DNA of 47,108 nucleotides from Propionibacterium sp. (GCA_012839035.1 DUOB01000016.1:1-47108); one strand, 5' to 3'; positions 31,384 to 39,847 are shown, numbered from the stretch's first letter. Made by a program: numbers and translations. Notes: a model not told the origin generated them from the sequence alone.

Positions 31384-32836
31384 CTGGTTGGTTGGCGAGC
31401 GCTGTCAGGGTGTCGAGATCGACGTGCTCGGTGATCGCAGTGGCGATGCGGTCGAGCATCGCCTCGCGCAGGTCGGCAAACGCTGGTGCGGCCGGATCCG
31501 GCCGCCAGGATGAAGCGGTCGCGGTGGCAATCTCCGCCAGCCAGGCGCGGCGGAACTCGTCGTGTTCGAGTGCGCCGTGCCAGAGCGTGCCCCACACGAC
31601 CCCGTTGGTGGCACCGTCGAGAAACGGTTCGCCGGACGCGAGCTCGACCCGCCCGTGGTGGATCGCATAGCCCCCGACGGGATGCCCGCGCCAGGTTCCG
31701 CTCGGCAGACCCAACACCTTCTCCGCCTCGAACCGGACGACGCCGTCGAGCAGCCCGAGCCCCGCCACCCCGCCGGCGTCCGACTCCAGGTCGTCGTGGA
31801 TCTCCCGGCAGAGCATCTGGAACCCGCCGCAGATCCCGAGCACGGGTTTCCCGCGGCGTACGCGCTCGACGACCGCATCCGCCAACCCGCGCTCCCGCAG
31901 CCAGGCCAGGTCCGCCACGGTCGACCGGCTCCCCGGGATGATCGCCAGGTCCGCCGTCGCGACGGTCATCGGTGACGTCGTCACCGTCACCTCGACCCCC
32001 GGCTCGGCCGCCAGCGCGTCGACGTCGGTCGCGTTCGAGATCCGCGGCAGCCGCACGACGGCAACGCTCAGCGGCGGTCCTTGCGCGGGCGCGAGCCCGC
32101 TCCAGCGATCCACCCGCAGCGCGTCCTCGCCGTCGATCCAGACGTCGTCGAGCCAGGGGAGTACGCCGAGATTGCGCAGCCCGGTTCTGCGCGTGAGCTC
32201 GGCCAATCCGGGGTCCAGCACCGACACGTCGCCGCGGAACTTGTTGATCAGATAGCCCTTGAGCCGCGCCCGGTCGGCCCCGTCGACGATCGCCCAGGTC
32301 CCGAACAGCGACGCGAGAATCCCGCCCCGATCGATGTCCCCGACGACCACGACCGGAAGGTCGAACCGCTCCGCGAGCCCGAAGTTCACATAGTCGCCGG
32401 CGCGCAGGTTGATCTCCGCCGGGGACCCCGCGCCCTCACACACGACGAGGTCGAACTCCTGCGCCACCTCCGCATAGGCGGCGAAGGCCGCCTCGGCCAG
32501 CGACCGGCGACCTGTCGCGTACTCACCCGCCTCCAACGTCCCGCCCGGCCGCCCCCGCAGCACGACGAACGACCGGCGGTCGGTCCCGGGCTTGAGCAAC
32601 ACCGGATTCATGGCGGACGTCGGCGCGACGCGAGCGGCCCGTGCCTGCACCCATTGCGCCCGTCCGATCTCGGCGAAGCCGTCGGGATCGGCCACCACCA
32701 TGGAGTTGTTCGACATGTTCTGCGCCTTGAACGGCGCGACGCGCACCCCACGATCGGCGAGCGCCCGGCAGATTCCCGCGACCACCAACGACTTCCCGGC
32801 ATCCGACGATGTACCGGCAATCAGCAGTCCGGGCAA
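31379..32836 (-). CDS. cobQ: Cobyric acid synthase
   Basis: About 485 residues. This glutamine-dependent enzyme amidates cobyrinic acid a,c-diamide at four side chains during cobalamin synthesis. The N-terminal ATPase-like domain has LLIAGTSSDAGKSLVVAG (P-loop), FKAQNMSNNS, DLVVCEGAGSPAEINL and VVVVGDIDRGG. The C-terminal class I glutamine amidotransferase domain has GICGGFQML with the conserved Cys and GYAIHHGRVE with the His. The start is TTG at 32836, preceded by AGGAG at 5-6 bases; longer readings upstream have no ribosome site. No other cobalamin genes are in the window. A palindrome like an iron-regulator box lies 25-40 bases upstream. Confidence 0.95.
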   Translation of the reverse strand: MPGLLIAGTSSDAGKSLVVAGICRALADRGVRVAPFKAQNMSNNSMVVADPDGFAEIGRAQWVQARAARVAPTSAMNPVLLKPGTDRRSFVVLRGRPGGTLEAGEYATGRRSLAEAAFAAYAEVAQEFDLVVCEGAGSPAEINLRAGDYVNFGLAERFDLPVVVVGDIDRGGILASLFGTWAIVDGADRARLKGYLINKFRGDVSVLDPGLAELTRRTGLRNLGVLPWLDDVWIDGEDALRVDRWSGLAPAQGPPLSVAVVRLPRISNATDVDALAAEPGVEVTVTTSPMTVATADLAIIPGSRSTVADLAWLRERGLADAVVERVRRGKPVLGICGGFQMLCREIHDDLESDAGGVAGLGLLDGVVRFEAEKVLGLPSGTWRGHPVGGYAIHHGRVELASGEPFLDGATNGVVWGTLWHGALEHDEFRRAWLAEIATATASSWRPDPAAPAFADLREAMLDRIATAITEHVDLDTLTALANQPA

Positions 32837-32860
32837 TTTCGCTCCTGTCTCACCGTGTGG

Positions 32861-32876
32861 GTTAGGGTGCCCTAAC
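32861..32876. promoter_or_regulatory. DtxR/IdeR-like palindrome between cobQ and the dedA-like gene
   Basis: GTTAGGGTGCCCTAAC has perfect 7-base arms around TG. It matches the core of the DtxR/IdeR iron box (TTAGG...CCTAAC); I count 13 of 19 positions against the full consensus. It lies in the 89-base divergent region, 25 bases from the cobQ start and 18 bases before a -10-like TACTCT (32894-32899) of the dedA-like gene. Confidence 0.5.
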
Positions 32877-32925
32877 TTCGGGGCGGTTCGGCGTACTCTG
32901 AACTCCAAGACCTCAGAAAGGCGCC

Positions 32926-33447
32926 GTGTCCTTCGATTCGATTCTCGAGCTACCGCTCGGTTGGGCGTACCTCACCCTGTTCGTCATTGTCATGCTGCGC
33001 GCGAATGCAACGTACTGGGTGGGGCGGCTGCTGGTTGCCGGCGGGCGCCGTTCGCCGCGGATCGAGCGGTTCATCGACGGTCCGACGATGGCGAAGGCGA
33101 AGCGTTTCAGCGATCGGTGGGGCGTGCTGGCGGTGCCGCTGTCGTTCCTGACGATCGGGATCCAGACCGCCGTGAACATGAGTGCGGGGGCGCTGCGGAT
33201 GCCGTTGTCCAGGTACCTCCCCGCGATGACCCTCGGCTGCATGATGTGGGCGCTGCTCTATTCGACGATCGGTCTCGCCGCGATCCAGACGGTGTTCTTC
33301 GCGTTGGCGTCGTCGCCGTGGGCGCTGGTCGCGCTGGCGGTGGCGGTGGCCGGGATTATTGGCGTACGCCGGTTCCAGCGCCACGCGGCCAAGGCGCGCA
33401 GCGACGAGCCCGCACCGGAGTCAGTTGACAGCGCCCGCGAGGGCTGA
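32926..33447 (+). CDS. DedA/VTT-family membrane protein
   Basis: A 173-residue protein with about four to five helices. The VTT-domain pattern is recognisable: NATYWVGRLL near the N-terminus, FSDRWGVLAVPLSFLTIGIQ, then NMSAGALRMPLSRYLPAMTLGCMMWALLYSTIG. DedA proteins move undecaprenyl phosphate or phosphatidylethanolamine across the membrane. The arginine usually found in the GRFxPxxR segment is missing here, so the transport role is uncertain. It starts at GTG 32926 behind AGAAAGG. Its last 27 bases overlap the end of the convergent hemY/hemG gene. Confidence 0.82.
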   Translation: MSFDSILELPLGWAYLTLFVIVMLRANATYWVGRLLVAGGRRSPRIERFIDGPTMAKAKRFSDRWGVLAVPLSFLTIGIQTAVNMSAGALRMPLSRYLPAMTLGCMMWALLYSTIGLAAIQTVFFALASSPWALVALAVAVAGIIGVRRFQRHAAKARSDEPAPESVDSAREG

Positions 33448-34773
33448 CCGCAGCGACGAGGGCAGGCCGATGCCGTCGAACGCCGTGCCGACGAGTCGGA
33501 CCGGATGCTCGGCGAGCCGGGCGCGGACCTCGGTCAGGCGGGCGGCGTGCCCGACCTCGAGTTGCGGATAGGCCCCCGGCCAGCGCATCACCAACGTGTC
33601 CAGTGGGCGATGGTTGAGGTCGACGAGGTCGGCGAGCTCCCGGTGCAGGCGCTTGCCGAGCGTGATGTCGTCCACATAGTCGAGCGCATCGCTCCCGGCC
33701 CGGCCGGCCGAGGCGCGCACCAGGAACACGTCATCGCTGCGCAGATGTGCCCACTTGCGGGACAGGAACGTCGCCGCCTTGAGCAGGCGGCCGGAGCCGG
33801 AGCGCAACAGGATGCCGGTGCCGTCGCGGAGGGCCGGGGTCTCGGCGGCTTCGACCGGATAGGCGAAGACGACCGTCGCGACGTCGGCGACCCGCGTGGT
33901 GGTCAGGCCCGCGGTGATCCCGGGCACCGTGGGCTCCAGCAACTCCGCGGCCACGGTCGCGGGCGTGGCGAGGACGAGCCGCTCGGCCGCGTACGTCCCC
34001 GCCTCCGTCGTGACGTCCCAGCCACAGGGGGTACGCCGCACTCCCCGCACCGGCGCGTTCGTGTGGATCGTCAGGTTCGCGGCGAGGATGTCGGTGAGCT
34101 TCTCGAGTCCGGTGGCGAACGAGGCGAAGAGCGGAGGAGCCGTACGCTGCGCGGTTCCCGCCGGTGGCGCCTGGCGTGGGGTCTGCCTGCGGAGCAACGA
34201 CCGGCCCGTGCGTGCTGCGGGGAGGAGCTGGGCCGCGGTGGACACGAGGCTCAGGCGGTCGATGTCCCCGGCGTGGAGGTTGCCGAGCATCGGGTCCACG
34301 AAGGTGTCCGCGACGGCCCGGCCGAAGCGGTGCGTGATGAACTCGCCGACGGAGATGTCCCCGTCGATCCTCCTGCGGGCAAGCAGCGGTTCGAGGCTCG
34401 CGCGGGCGAGGGCGAACGGGGAGAGCAAACCTGACTTCACGACCGGCGCGAGTTTGCTCGGCCCGGTGGGGCCGACGCCGGCGGGGAGGGGCACGAGCTT
34501 GTTCCGGCCCTGGAGCCACGAACTGCCGGCGACGGGTGCGACGACCTCGTCGGTGAGCCCGAGGTCGTTGACCAACTGTTTCAGCTGGGGGCTGCCGAGG
34601 AACATCGCCTCCGCGCCCACGTCCACCGGGAGCCCGTGCCACCGGACCGTCCGGATCTGACCACCGATGCGCCCAGAGGCCTCCAGGACCGTGACCTTGT
34701 GGCCTTGACCGGCCAGCGTGTGAGCGGTCACCAACCCCGCGAATCCTGCCCCCACCACCACAACGCTCGTCAC
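33421..34773 (-). CDS. hemY: Protoporphyrinogen/coproporphyrinogen oxidase, FAD-dependent
   Basis: About 450 residues. The N-terminal Rossmann motif VVVVGAGFAGLVTAHTLAGQG and VLEASGRIGGQIRT bind FAD; GLPVDVGAEAMFLGSPQL is the next conserved segment and the C-terminal VRLVGTAFDGIGLPSSLRS closes the FAD site. The enzyme oxidises coproporphyrinogen III (usual in Actinobacteria) or protoporphyrinogen IX in haem synthesis. The GTG at 34773 was chosen because the FAD motif begins four residues later and a -10 box lies 8 bases upstream. The frame stays open for a further 290 codons upstream, but that part is antisense to the Tad operon. No other hem genes are adjacent. Confidence 0.92.
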   Translation of the reverse strand: MTSVVVVGAGFAGLVTAHTLAGQGHKVTVLEASGRIGGQIRTVRWHGLPVDVGAEAMFLGSPQLKQLVNDLGLTDEVVAPVAGSSWLQGRNKLVPLPAGVGPTGPSKLAPVVKSGLLSPFALARASLEPLLARRRIDGDISVGEFITHRFGRAVADTFVDPMLGNLHAGDIDRLSLVSTAAQLLPAARTGRSLLRRQTPRQAPPAGTAQRTAPPLFASFATGLEKLTDILAANLTIHTNAPVRGVRRTPCGWDVTTEAGTYAAERLVLATPATVAAELLEPTVPGITAGLTTTRVADVATVVFAYPVEAAETPALRDGTGILLRSGSGRLLKAATFLSRKWAHLRSDDVFLVRASAGRAGSDALDYVDDITLGKRLHRELADLVDLNHRPLDTLVMRWPGAYPQLEVGHAARLTEVRARLAEHPVRLVGTAFDGIGLPSSLRSALAGAVN

Positions 34774-34781
34774 GGGGACCG

Positions 34782-34787
34782 AGCGTA
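34782..34787 (-). promoter_or_regulatory. -10 box (TACGCT) for a leaderless hemY transcript
   Basis: TACGCT on the minus strand ends 8 bases before the GTG at 34773, with no Shine-Dalgarno between. It lies in the 216-base divergent region shared with the Tad operon, the longest gene-free stretch in the window. Confidence 0.45.
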
Positions 34788-34910
34788 CAACTCCACCCGT
34801 GATCGCCGACCGGAAGTTGCCGCCTCCCTGGACCGAGGAACATTCCCTTTCGGCCGTCCATGTCGCGGTACGCCAACAATTCTCTGCCAACGTTTTCTCA
34901 CCATCGTTGC

Positions 34911-34930
34911 CGCCTGTGGATAACCGTCCC
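34911..34930 (+). promoter_or_regulatory. DnaA-box-containing element upstream of the Tad operon
   Basis: CGCCTGTGGATAACCGTCCC contains the perfect DnaA-box sequence TGTGGATAA (34915-34923, the complement of TTATCCACA). It ends 60 bases before the first tad gene. The same sequence, minus one C, recurs at 39781-39799 before the pilin gene. Confidence 0.6.
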
Positions 34931-34989
34931 GGACCCCCGTCGGACGGGCTTGACTCGTGGCACGCGAACGAGAGAGCACGGAGACCCAG

Positions 34990-35664
34990 ATGACGGCGAC
35001 CGATATCCGCCCCATGGCGGCTGCTGCCGCGACCAGCGCGTCCATGGCGGCCCAGCCACACCCTCGCCTGCGTCCTCGACGCCAACCGAAGTGGATCGCC
35101 GCAGGAGTGCTCGCGATGTGCCTGGGTGGATTGGGAGCGGCGTTCCTGTGGGTCGAGGCGTCGGGCTCGGCCGAGGTCCTGGTGCTCACGCGATCGGTGG
35201 CTCGCGGCGAAACGGTTGCCGCGAGTGACTTCCGAGTGGCGCGGGTCGGGCAGCTCGACGGGGCTTCCTCGGTCCAAGCGGCGGAACTGCCCGCGCTCAC
35301 GGGTCAGCAGGCCCTGGTGGACCTGTCTGAAGGCGCCCTGCTGCCGGCCGGCGGGATCGGGCAGGCGGCGCTCGATGCCGAAGGAGTGCAGGTTGGGCTC
35401 CGGCTGGCACCCGGTCGGATTCCACTGGGAGAGCTGCCGGCAGGAACACCAGTGCTGCTCGTTCCCCTCGAGGACCCGAGGGTCAATCCCGGAGCAGCGG
35501 GTGACCTGCCCGCGCCGCTTCGCGGCAGTGTCCTCACCCCGCCGCGCACCGGACCCGATGGCGTGGCGCAACTGCTGGATGTGCGCCTGGACGCGGCACA
35601 GGCACCGGCGGCAGCGATGCTCGCCGCCACTGATCGGATCGTTCTGGTCAAGGAGGGCCACTGA
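34990..35664 (+). CDS. SAF-domain protein, CpaB/RcpC-like (Tad pilus)
   Basis: About 224 residues: a cytoplasmic N-terminus, one transmembrane helix (WIAAGVLAMCLGGLGAAFLWV, about 35-56), an SAF domain (VLVLTRSVARGETVAASDFRVARVG, about 63-88, through QALVDLSEGALLPAGGI) and a C-terminal beta domain. CpaB/RcpC proteins belong to the outer part of the Tad secretion apparatus; in Gram-positives the anchored SAF protein probably binds the wall-side assembly. The ATG at 34990 follows GGAGA at 7 bases. It is the first gene of a nine-gene unit with overlapping junctions. Confidence 0.8.
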   Translation: MTATDIRPMAAAAATSASMAAQPHPRLRPRRQPKWIAAGVLAMCLGGLGAAFLWVEASGSAEVLVLTRSVARGETVAASDFRVARVGQLDGASSVQAAELPALTGQQALVDLSEGALLPAGGIGQAALDAEGVQVGLRLAPGRIPLGELPAGTPVLLVPLEDPRVNPGAAGDLPAPLRGSVLTPPRTGPDGVAQLLDVRLDAAQAPAAAMLAATDRIVLVKEGH

Positions 35665-36470
35665 TGTCCCTCATCGTGCTCACCTCGGCGACTGGTTCCC
35701 CAGGAGTCACGACGACTGCGGTGGGGTTGGCGGTGTGCTGGCCGGGCGACACCCTGCTGGTTGATGCCGACCGGCAGCCAGCCCAGGCCGTTCTCGCAGG
35801 ATTCCTCAACGGAGCACCGGCCGCTGGCCGGGGTCTCACCGCCCTCGCTCGTGCCCATCGTGAACGGCGACCTCTTGCCGACGAACTTCGGCGGCACTGC
35901 CTGCCGTTGGGTTCCCAGGATGGGGAACGACGGGTGTTCCTCCCGGGGTTCAGCCACCCCGGATCCGCGTCGCTGTTCGGGCCCGTCTGGCCGGAGCTGA
36001 CGGCGGCGCTCGAGCAGCTGAGTGAGTCCGGAGTCACCGTCATCGTTGACGCCGGCCGCATCGGGGAAGGGCTGCCATCAGCGTTGCTGGCCGGGGCGGA
36101 CGTCGTTCTCCTGACCACGCGCACGAGCCTGCGCGCCCTGGCCGGCGTACGCCTCCATCTCCCGCAGGCCCGTCAGCGCATCGAGTCACTGGCCACGGGC
36201 ACACAGCTGGGCATGCTTCTCGTTGGGGAACGGGAACCGTACGCGGCCAGGGAGATCAGCCGTCAGTTCGGCATCCCGGTGTGGGCCAGCATCGCCAATC
36301 AGCGACGGGCAGCGCGCGTGTGGTCGGACGGAGATCCCGAACCACGAGGTTTTGCCCACAGCGCGCTCGTCCGGAGCATGCGCGCCGCCGCAGCGGGCAT
36401 CCACCACCGCGTCGTGCGTCCGGAGCTCGCCCTGGACACACGGCACACCAACGAAGAGGTCGCGCGATGA
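35664..36470 (+). CDS. CpaE/MinD-like protein without P-loop lysines (Tad pilus)
   Basis: A 268-residue protein with the ParA/MinD fold: LIVLTSATGSPGVTTTAVGLA at the N-terminus, DTLLVDADRQPA (switch I-like), and VTVIVDAGRIGEG (Walker B-like), then ADVVLLTTRTSLRALAGV. In place of the deviant Walker A (KGGxGKT) it has GSPGVTTT, with neither lysine. Related actinobacterial proteins share this change, so it is family-wide rather than damage. It probably positions the Tad machine without normal ATP hydrolysis (inference). The ATG overlaps the upstream stop by one base (TGATG). Confidence 0.8.
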   Translation: MSLIVLTSATGSPGVTTTAVGLAVCWPGDTLLVDADRQPAQAVLAGFLNGAPAAGRGLTALARAHRERRPLADELRRHCLPLGSQDGERRVFLPGFSHPGSASLFGPVWPELTAALEQLSESGVTVIVDAGRIGEGLPSALLAGADVVLLTTRTSLRALAGVRLHLPQARQRIESLATGTQLGMLLVGEREPYAAREISRQFGIPVWASIANQRRAARVWSDGDPEPRGFAHSALVRSMRAAAAGIHHRVVRPELALDTRHTNEEVAR

Positions 36471-38008
36471 ATCGCAAAGCCGCGCCGCCCACGCCACTGA
36501 ACAGCGTGGCCCTGTTCAACGCGCCCGTTGCCGACCGGCACACCGACCTGCCGCGGTCGGCGCCGCGCGGGGGCACGACGCTGTTCGCCCCACTGCACGA
36601 GCTCGACGTCGACGGTCTGGTGACGGCCTTCTCCCCGGACGACCTTGCGGCCCAGCCGCCGCGCCCGACCGCCAGTCCCGCCCTCGAGAACCTGGACTGG
36701 TCGTTGGTCGTCGTCCTGCGCCGCCGGGCATCGGCGGAGATCAGCGACAGGTCCGAGCAGGCCAGAGCCGAGGGTCATCCCCTCACGGAGCAGGATCGAC
36801 GGCTCCTCGGCCAATCCGTGATCCGCCAGGTCGTGCGTACGCATGCCGAACGGCTCAACGACGAAGGTGCCGAGCTGTGGTCGATCGATCGCGAGGACGC
36901 CTATGCCCGCGCCGTGGAGAACGCCATCTTCGGCTATGGCCGGCTGCAACCGCTGTTCGAGATGCCCGGTGTGGAGAACATCGAGATCCACGGCTGGGAC
37001 TCGGTGGTGGTGCAGCACGCGGATGGCAGTCGGACGGCTCATCCACCGGTCGCTGATTCCGACGATGAGCTGGTGGAGGCGATTCGCTTCTTCGGCGAGC
37101 AGGCCCGGCCGACCAGACCCTTCGACGATGCCCATCCCACGATGACACTCTCCCTCGGAGACCGCTTCCGATTGCATGCCATCGGTTTCGGTCTGTCGTT
37201 CCGGCCCTCGGTGACCATCCGTCAGCACACGCTTGTGGATGTCACGCTCGCCGATCTCGTCGCCGGCGGTCTGTTCCCCGACGAGGTGGGCCGTTATCTC
37301 CACGCCGCGATCCGGGCGCGCAAATCCATGGTGATTTCGGGTGACCAGGGCGCCGGCAAGACGACCCTCCTGCGGGCGCTGATTGCAGCCATTCCGGATG
37401 ACGAACGTTTCGGCACGATCGAGACCGACTACGAGCTGTTGACCCATCTCCAGCCGAACCGTCGCAACATCGTGGCACTGCAGGCCAAGGTCGGTCTCGG
37501 CGAACGGCAGGACGGTCGGCCGATCGGGGAATACACGGTCGCCGACCTCATCCCGGAAGCCCTGCGCCAGAACCTCACTCGTCTGGTTGTCGGTGAGGTG
37601 CGTGGCGCCGAGGCAGCCGCGATGTTCACAGCGATGCAGTCAGGAGCAGGGTCGCTGTCGACAACCCACTCCCACTCGGCATCGTCCACCATGGACCGGC
37701 TTGCGTCCCGAGTCGCACAGGACGGAGCCATCGGTGTGGAGGAGGCTTATCACCAGATCGCGCACAACATCGACTTCCTGATCCACGTGTCGTTGGTGGA
37801 CGACACGTGGCGGGGCGGCACTCGGCGCCGGTTCGTCTCCGAGATTCGTCAGTTGACGGGAAGCATCGAGAACGGGCGCCCCGTGAGTCATGTGACCTAT
37901 CGGGCCGAGGCCGACGGCCCGGATCTCGCCGGGTTCCGGCCGGATCCGCGATCCCTGGATGAACTGTCACCGTTCTTCGTGACATGGCGGGGACCGGAAG
38001 CACCATGA
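36467..38008 (+). CDS. cpaF: CpaF/TadA-family secretion ATPase (Tad pilus motor)
   Basis: A 513-residue hexameric ATPase that drives Tad pilus assembly. An N-terminal region of ~100 residues precedes the CpaF N-domain (YGRLQPLFEMPGVENIEIHG, about residues 158-177). The ATPase core has Walker A GDQGAGKTTLL (about 291-301), the Asp box, LTRLVVGEVRGAEA (Walker B, about 364-377) and GSLSTTHSHSA with the conserved histidine. The start was placed at ATG 36467, which overlaps the upstream stop as ATGA; the frame is open further upstream but within the previous gene. Confidence 0.94.
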   Translation: MNRKAAPPTPLNSVALFNAPVADRHTDLPRSAPRGGTTLFAPLHELDVDGLVTAFSPDDLAAQPPRPTASPALENLDWSLVVVLRRRASAEISDRSEQARAEGHPLTEQDRRLLGQSVIRQVVRTHAERLNDEGAELWSIDREDAYARAVENAIFGYGRLQPLFEMPGVENIEIHGWDSVVVQHADGSRTAHPPVADSDDELVEAIRFFGEQARPTRPFDDAHPTMTLSLGDRFRLHAIGFGLSFRPSVTIRQHTLVDVTLADLVAGGLFPDEVGRYLHAAIRARKSMVISGDQGAGKTTLLRALIAAIPDDERFGTIETDYELLTHLQPNRRNIVALQAKVGLGERQDGRPIGEYTVADLIPEALRQNLTRLVVGEVRGAEAAAMFTAMQSGAGSLSTTHSHSASSTMDRLASRVAQDGAIGVEEAYHQIAHNIDFLIHVSLVDDTWRGGTRRRFVSEIRQLTGSIENGRPVSHVTYRAEADGPDLAGFRPDPRSLDELSPFFVTWRGPEAP

Positions 38009-38880
38009 ACGTACTCCTCGCAACGATGTCGGGTGCCCTGTTGGTCGGCGGAGTGGTCGGTGTGGCCCATGGGCTGACACGCACTGCTCCCTCGACCAGC
38101 CGCCGGCGTCCGGAGACGTGGGCCGGGCGCTGGGCGCGATGGACGCGGCGACCACCGGGCCGTCGCGGGCGCACTCGGGACCGACTGCTCATCGGCGGCG
38201 TGGTGGCTGGATTCATCAGCTATCTGGTGACCGGGTGGGCGCTCCTGATCGTGGTGGTCCCGATTCTCGTCCTGGTTCTGCCGTATCTCCTCGGGGATCC
38301 TCCCAACACTGAAGCGGACATGCTGTCCAGCCTGGATCGGTGGGTCCGGGCGATGGCCGCCAACCTGCGGACCGGGCAGTCGATCAGCGACGCGCTCCGT
38401 TTGTCCGCCAAGAATCCGCCGCCGTTGCTTGCGGATGAGGTACGCCTGCTCGTCGCCCGTCTTGAGCATCGTTGGCCGGTGCGTGATGCGCTGAAAGCAA
38501 TGGGCGATGCGCTCGACACACCCGATGCGGACGCCGTCCTGGCGGCGCTGGCGCTTGCTTCCCACCGCGGCGGAACTGGAGCCACCACCACATTGAGTGC
38601 GCTGAGCGATTCGGTGCAGGACCGACTGAAGGCCCACCGGGAGATCGATGCAGAACGCGCCAAACCACGTGTGGTCGTCCGTCAGGTCACAGCGATCAGC
38701 GTGGTGGTGTTCGGCCTCGGCTTGATGTTGGGTGGCGAGTTCTTCGCTCCCTATCGGAGCGGTATCGGGCAGGTCATTCTGGCGGCGCTGTTGTGCCTGT
38801 ACTTCGGCGCGTTGTTGGCGATGCGCCGGATCACTGCACCGCCGCGTCGGCAACGGATCTTGCAGGAGGCCGGCCGGTGA
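38005..38880 (+). CDS. tadB: TadB-like type II secretion F-domain protein
   Basis: About 291 residues: two hydrophobic segments near the N-terminus (about 5-22 and 60-95), a cytoplasmic T2SSF domain (SLDRWVRAMAANLRTGQSI, then DAVLAALALASHRGGTGATTTLSAL) and two C-terminal helices (about 232-275). TadB with TadC forms the inner-membrane platform on which the CpaF motor acts. It overlaps cpaF (ATGA) and tadC (GTGA). Confidence 0.9.
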   Translation: MNVLLATMSGALLVGGVVGVAHGLTRTAPSTSRRRPETWAGRWARWTRRPPGRRGRTRDRLLIGGVVAGFISYLVTGWALLIVVVPILVLVLPYLLGDPPNTEADMLSSLDRWVRAMAANLRTGQSISDALRLSAKNPPPLLADEVRLLVARLEHRWPVRDALKAMGDALDTPDADAVLAALALASHRGGTGATTTLSALSDSVQDRLKAHREIDAERAKPRVVVRQVTAISVVVFGLGLMLGGEFFAPYRSGIGQVILAALLCLYFGALLAMRRITAPPRRQRILQEAGR

Positions 38881-39779
38881 GCTCGCAGCTGCTGATGAGC
38901 CTTGTGCTCCTGACCGGGATGTCCGTCGCCGGTGGCCTGATCGCTGTCCTCCATGGCGTCACACGGGTGCACCCTCGGTTGTCCGATGGGCTTTCGGCGC
39001 TCGAGGGAACGGTCCCCCAGGACAGTTCAGGAGCTGTCCCGCTGGCCTCCAATTCCCGCAGCGAACGAGCGGGGTTGTGGGCCTATCGGCATACTCCCAT
39101 CCCGTTGACGGCAGGCCAGCGACGCAGGTTGGAACTGCAGAACAAGTCGATCGCGGAGTTCTATGCCGACAAGCTTGTCATGGGACTTCTCGGGGTGGCA
39201 GTTCCGGGCATGCTGGGAGTCGTATTCCTGCAGGTGTTGGACTTCGCACCGCTGGTGCCCGTCGGTGCGAGCCTGGCGGGCGGGACAATCGGTTGGTTCG
39301 TGCCGGACGTGCTGTTGAAGCAGGGCGACGACCGTGCGCAAAACGACGCCGTCGAGGCGATGTTCACGTTCTTCGACTTGGTCACCCTTGAACGATTGGC
39401 GAATTCGTCAGCCACCCAGTCGCTGGAGTCAGCCGCCTCGACCAGTGATCATCCGCTGTTCCTCAGCATCCGGGCCGCACTGTTGCGCGCTCGGCTCGAA
39501 CAACGCCCACCCTACGGGGAGTTGCGTGCTGTGGCTGATCGACTGGACCTGCCACAGTTGGCCGACCTGGCCGATGTCCTGCAACTCGATGAGACCGGTG
39601 CGGCGGTCACCGACACACTGCGTGCCAGAGTCCGCGAACTGCGCGATGGACATCTCACCGCCGCCCGGGTCGCCGCCCATGAGGTCAGTGAGCGGATGAC
39701 GGTGTTCATGGCCGTGCCCGCGATGGTCTTCGGCCTCATCTTCCTGACCCCTCCACTGCTGCGTCTCGTCAGCGGCTGA
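38877..39779 (+). CDS. tadC: TadC-like type II secretion F-domain protein
   Basis: About 300 residues: an N-terminal helix (LLMSLVLLTGMSVAGGLIAVL), a second hydrophobic pair around 100-140, the cytoplasmic T2SSF domain (MFTFFDLVTLERLANSS, about 160-180, through LADLADVLQLDETGAAVTDTL) and a C-terminal helix (MAVPAMVFGLIFLTPPLLRLV). It is the second platform protein of the Tad system. The start is GTG at 38877, overlapping the tadB stop. A 68-base gap with a DnaA-box element and a hairpin follows before the pilin gene. Confidence 0.9.
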   Translation: MSSQLLMSLVLLTGMSVAGGLIAVLHGVTRVHPRLSDGLSALEGTVPQDSSGAVPLASNSRSERAGLWAYRHTPIPLTAGQRRRLELQNKSIAEFYADKLVMGLLGVAVPGMLGVVFLQVLDFAPLVPVGASLAGGTIGWFVPDVLLKQGDDRAQNDAVEAMFTFFDLVTLERLANSSATQSLESAASTSDHPLFLSIRAALLRARLEQRPPYGELRAVADRLDLPQLADLADVLQLDETGAAVTDTLRARVRELRDGHLTAARVAAHEVSERMTVFMAVPAMVFGLIFLTPPLLRLVSG

Positions 39780-39780
39780 A

Positions 39781-39803
39781 CGCCTGTGGATAACGTCCCA
39801 CAG
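39781..39803 (+). promoter_or_regulatory. Second DnaA-box element, with hairpin, between tadC and flp
   Basis: CGCCTGTGGATAACGTCCC repeats the element found at 34911-34930 less one C, including the perfect TGTGGATAA (39785-39793). Here CTGTGG (39784-39789) can pair with CCACAG (39798-39803) across an 8-base loop. The element lies 45-67 bases before the pilin ATG, so it may mark a separate promoter or an RNA processing point that raises pilin output. Confidence 0.55.
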
Positions 39804-39847
39804 CCCTCTGCGCCCCATCAGAATCGAATCAACGAAAAGGAATCATC

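Noticed and set aside
32837-32908. Longer cobyric acid synthase start at 32908
   Set aside because: The extension has no ribosome site and runs through the palindrome; the TTG at 32836 has AGGAG at proper spacing and gives the usual length.
33421-35661. 746-residue version of the haem oxidase with a long N-terminal extension
   Set aside because: The extra 290 residues lack domain character and are antisense to the cpaB-like gene; the FAD motif starts right after the GTG at 34773.
34915-39793. Replication origin at the DnaA-box sequences
   Set aside because: Only two isolated boxes 4.9 kb apart, inside an operon, without AT-rich DNA or dnaA/dnaN; a regulatory element is more likely.
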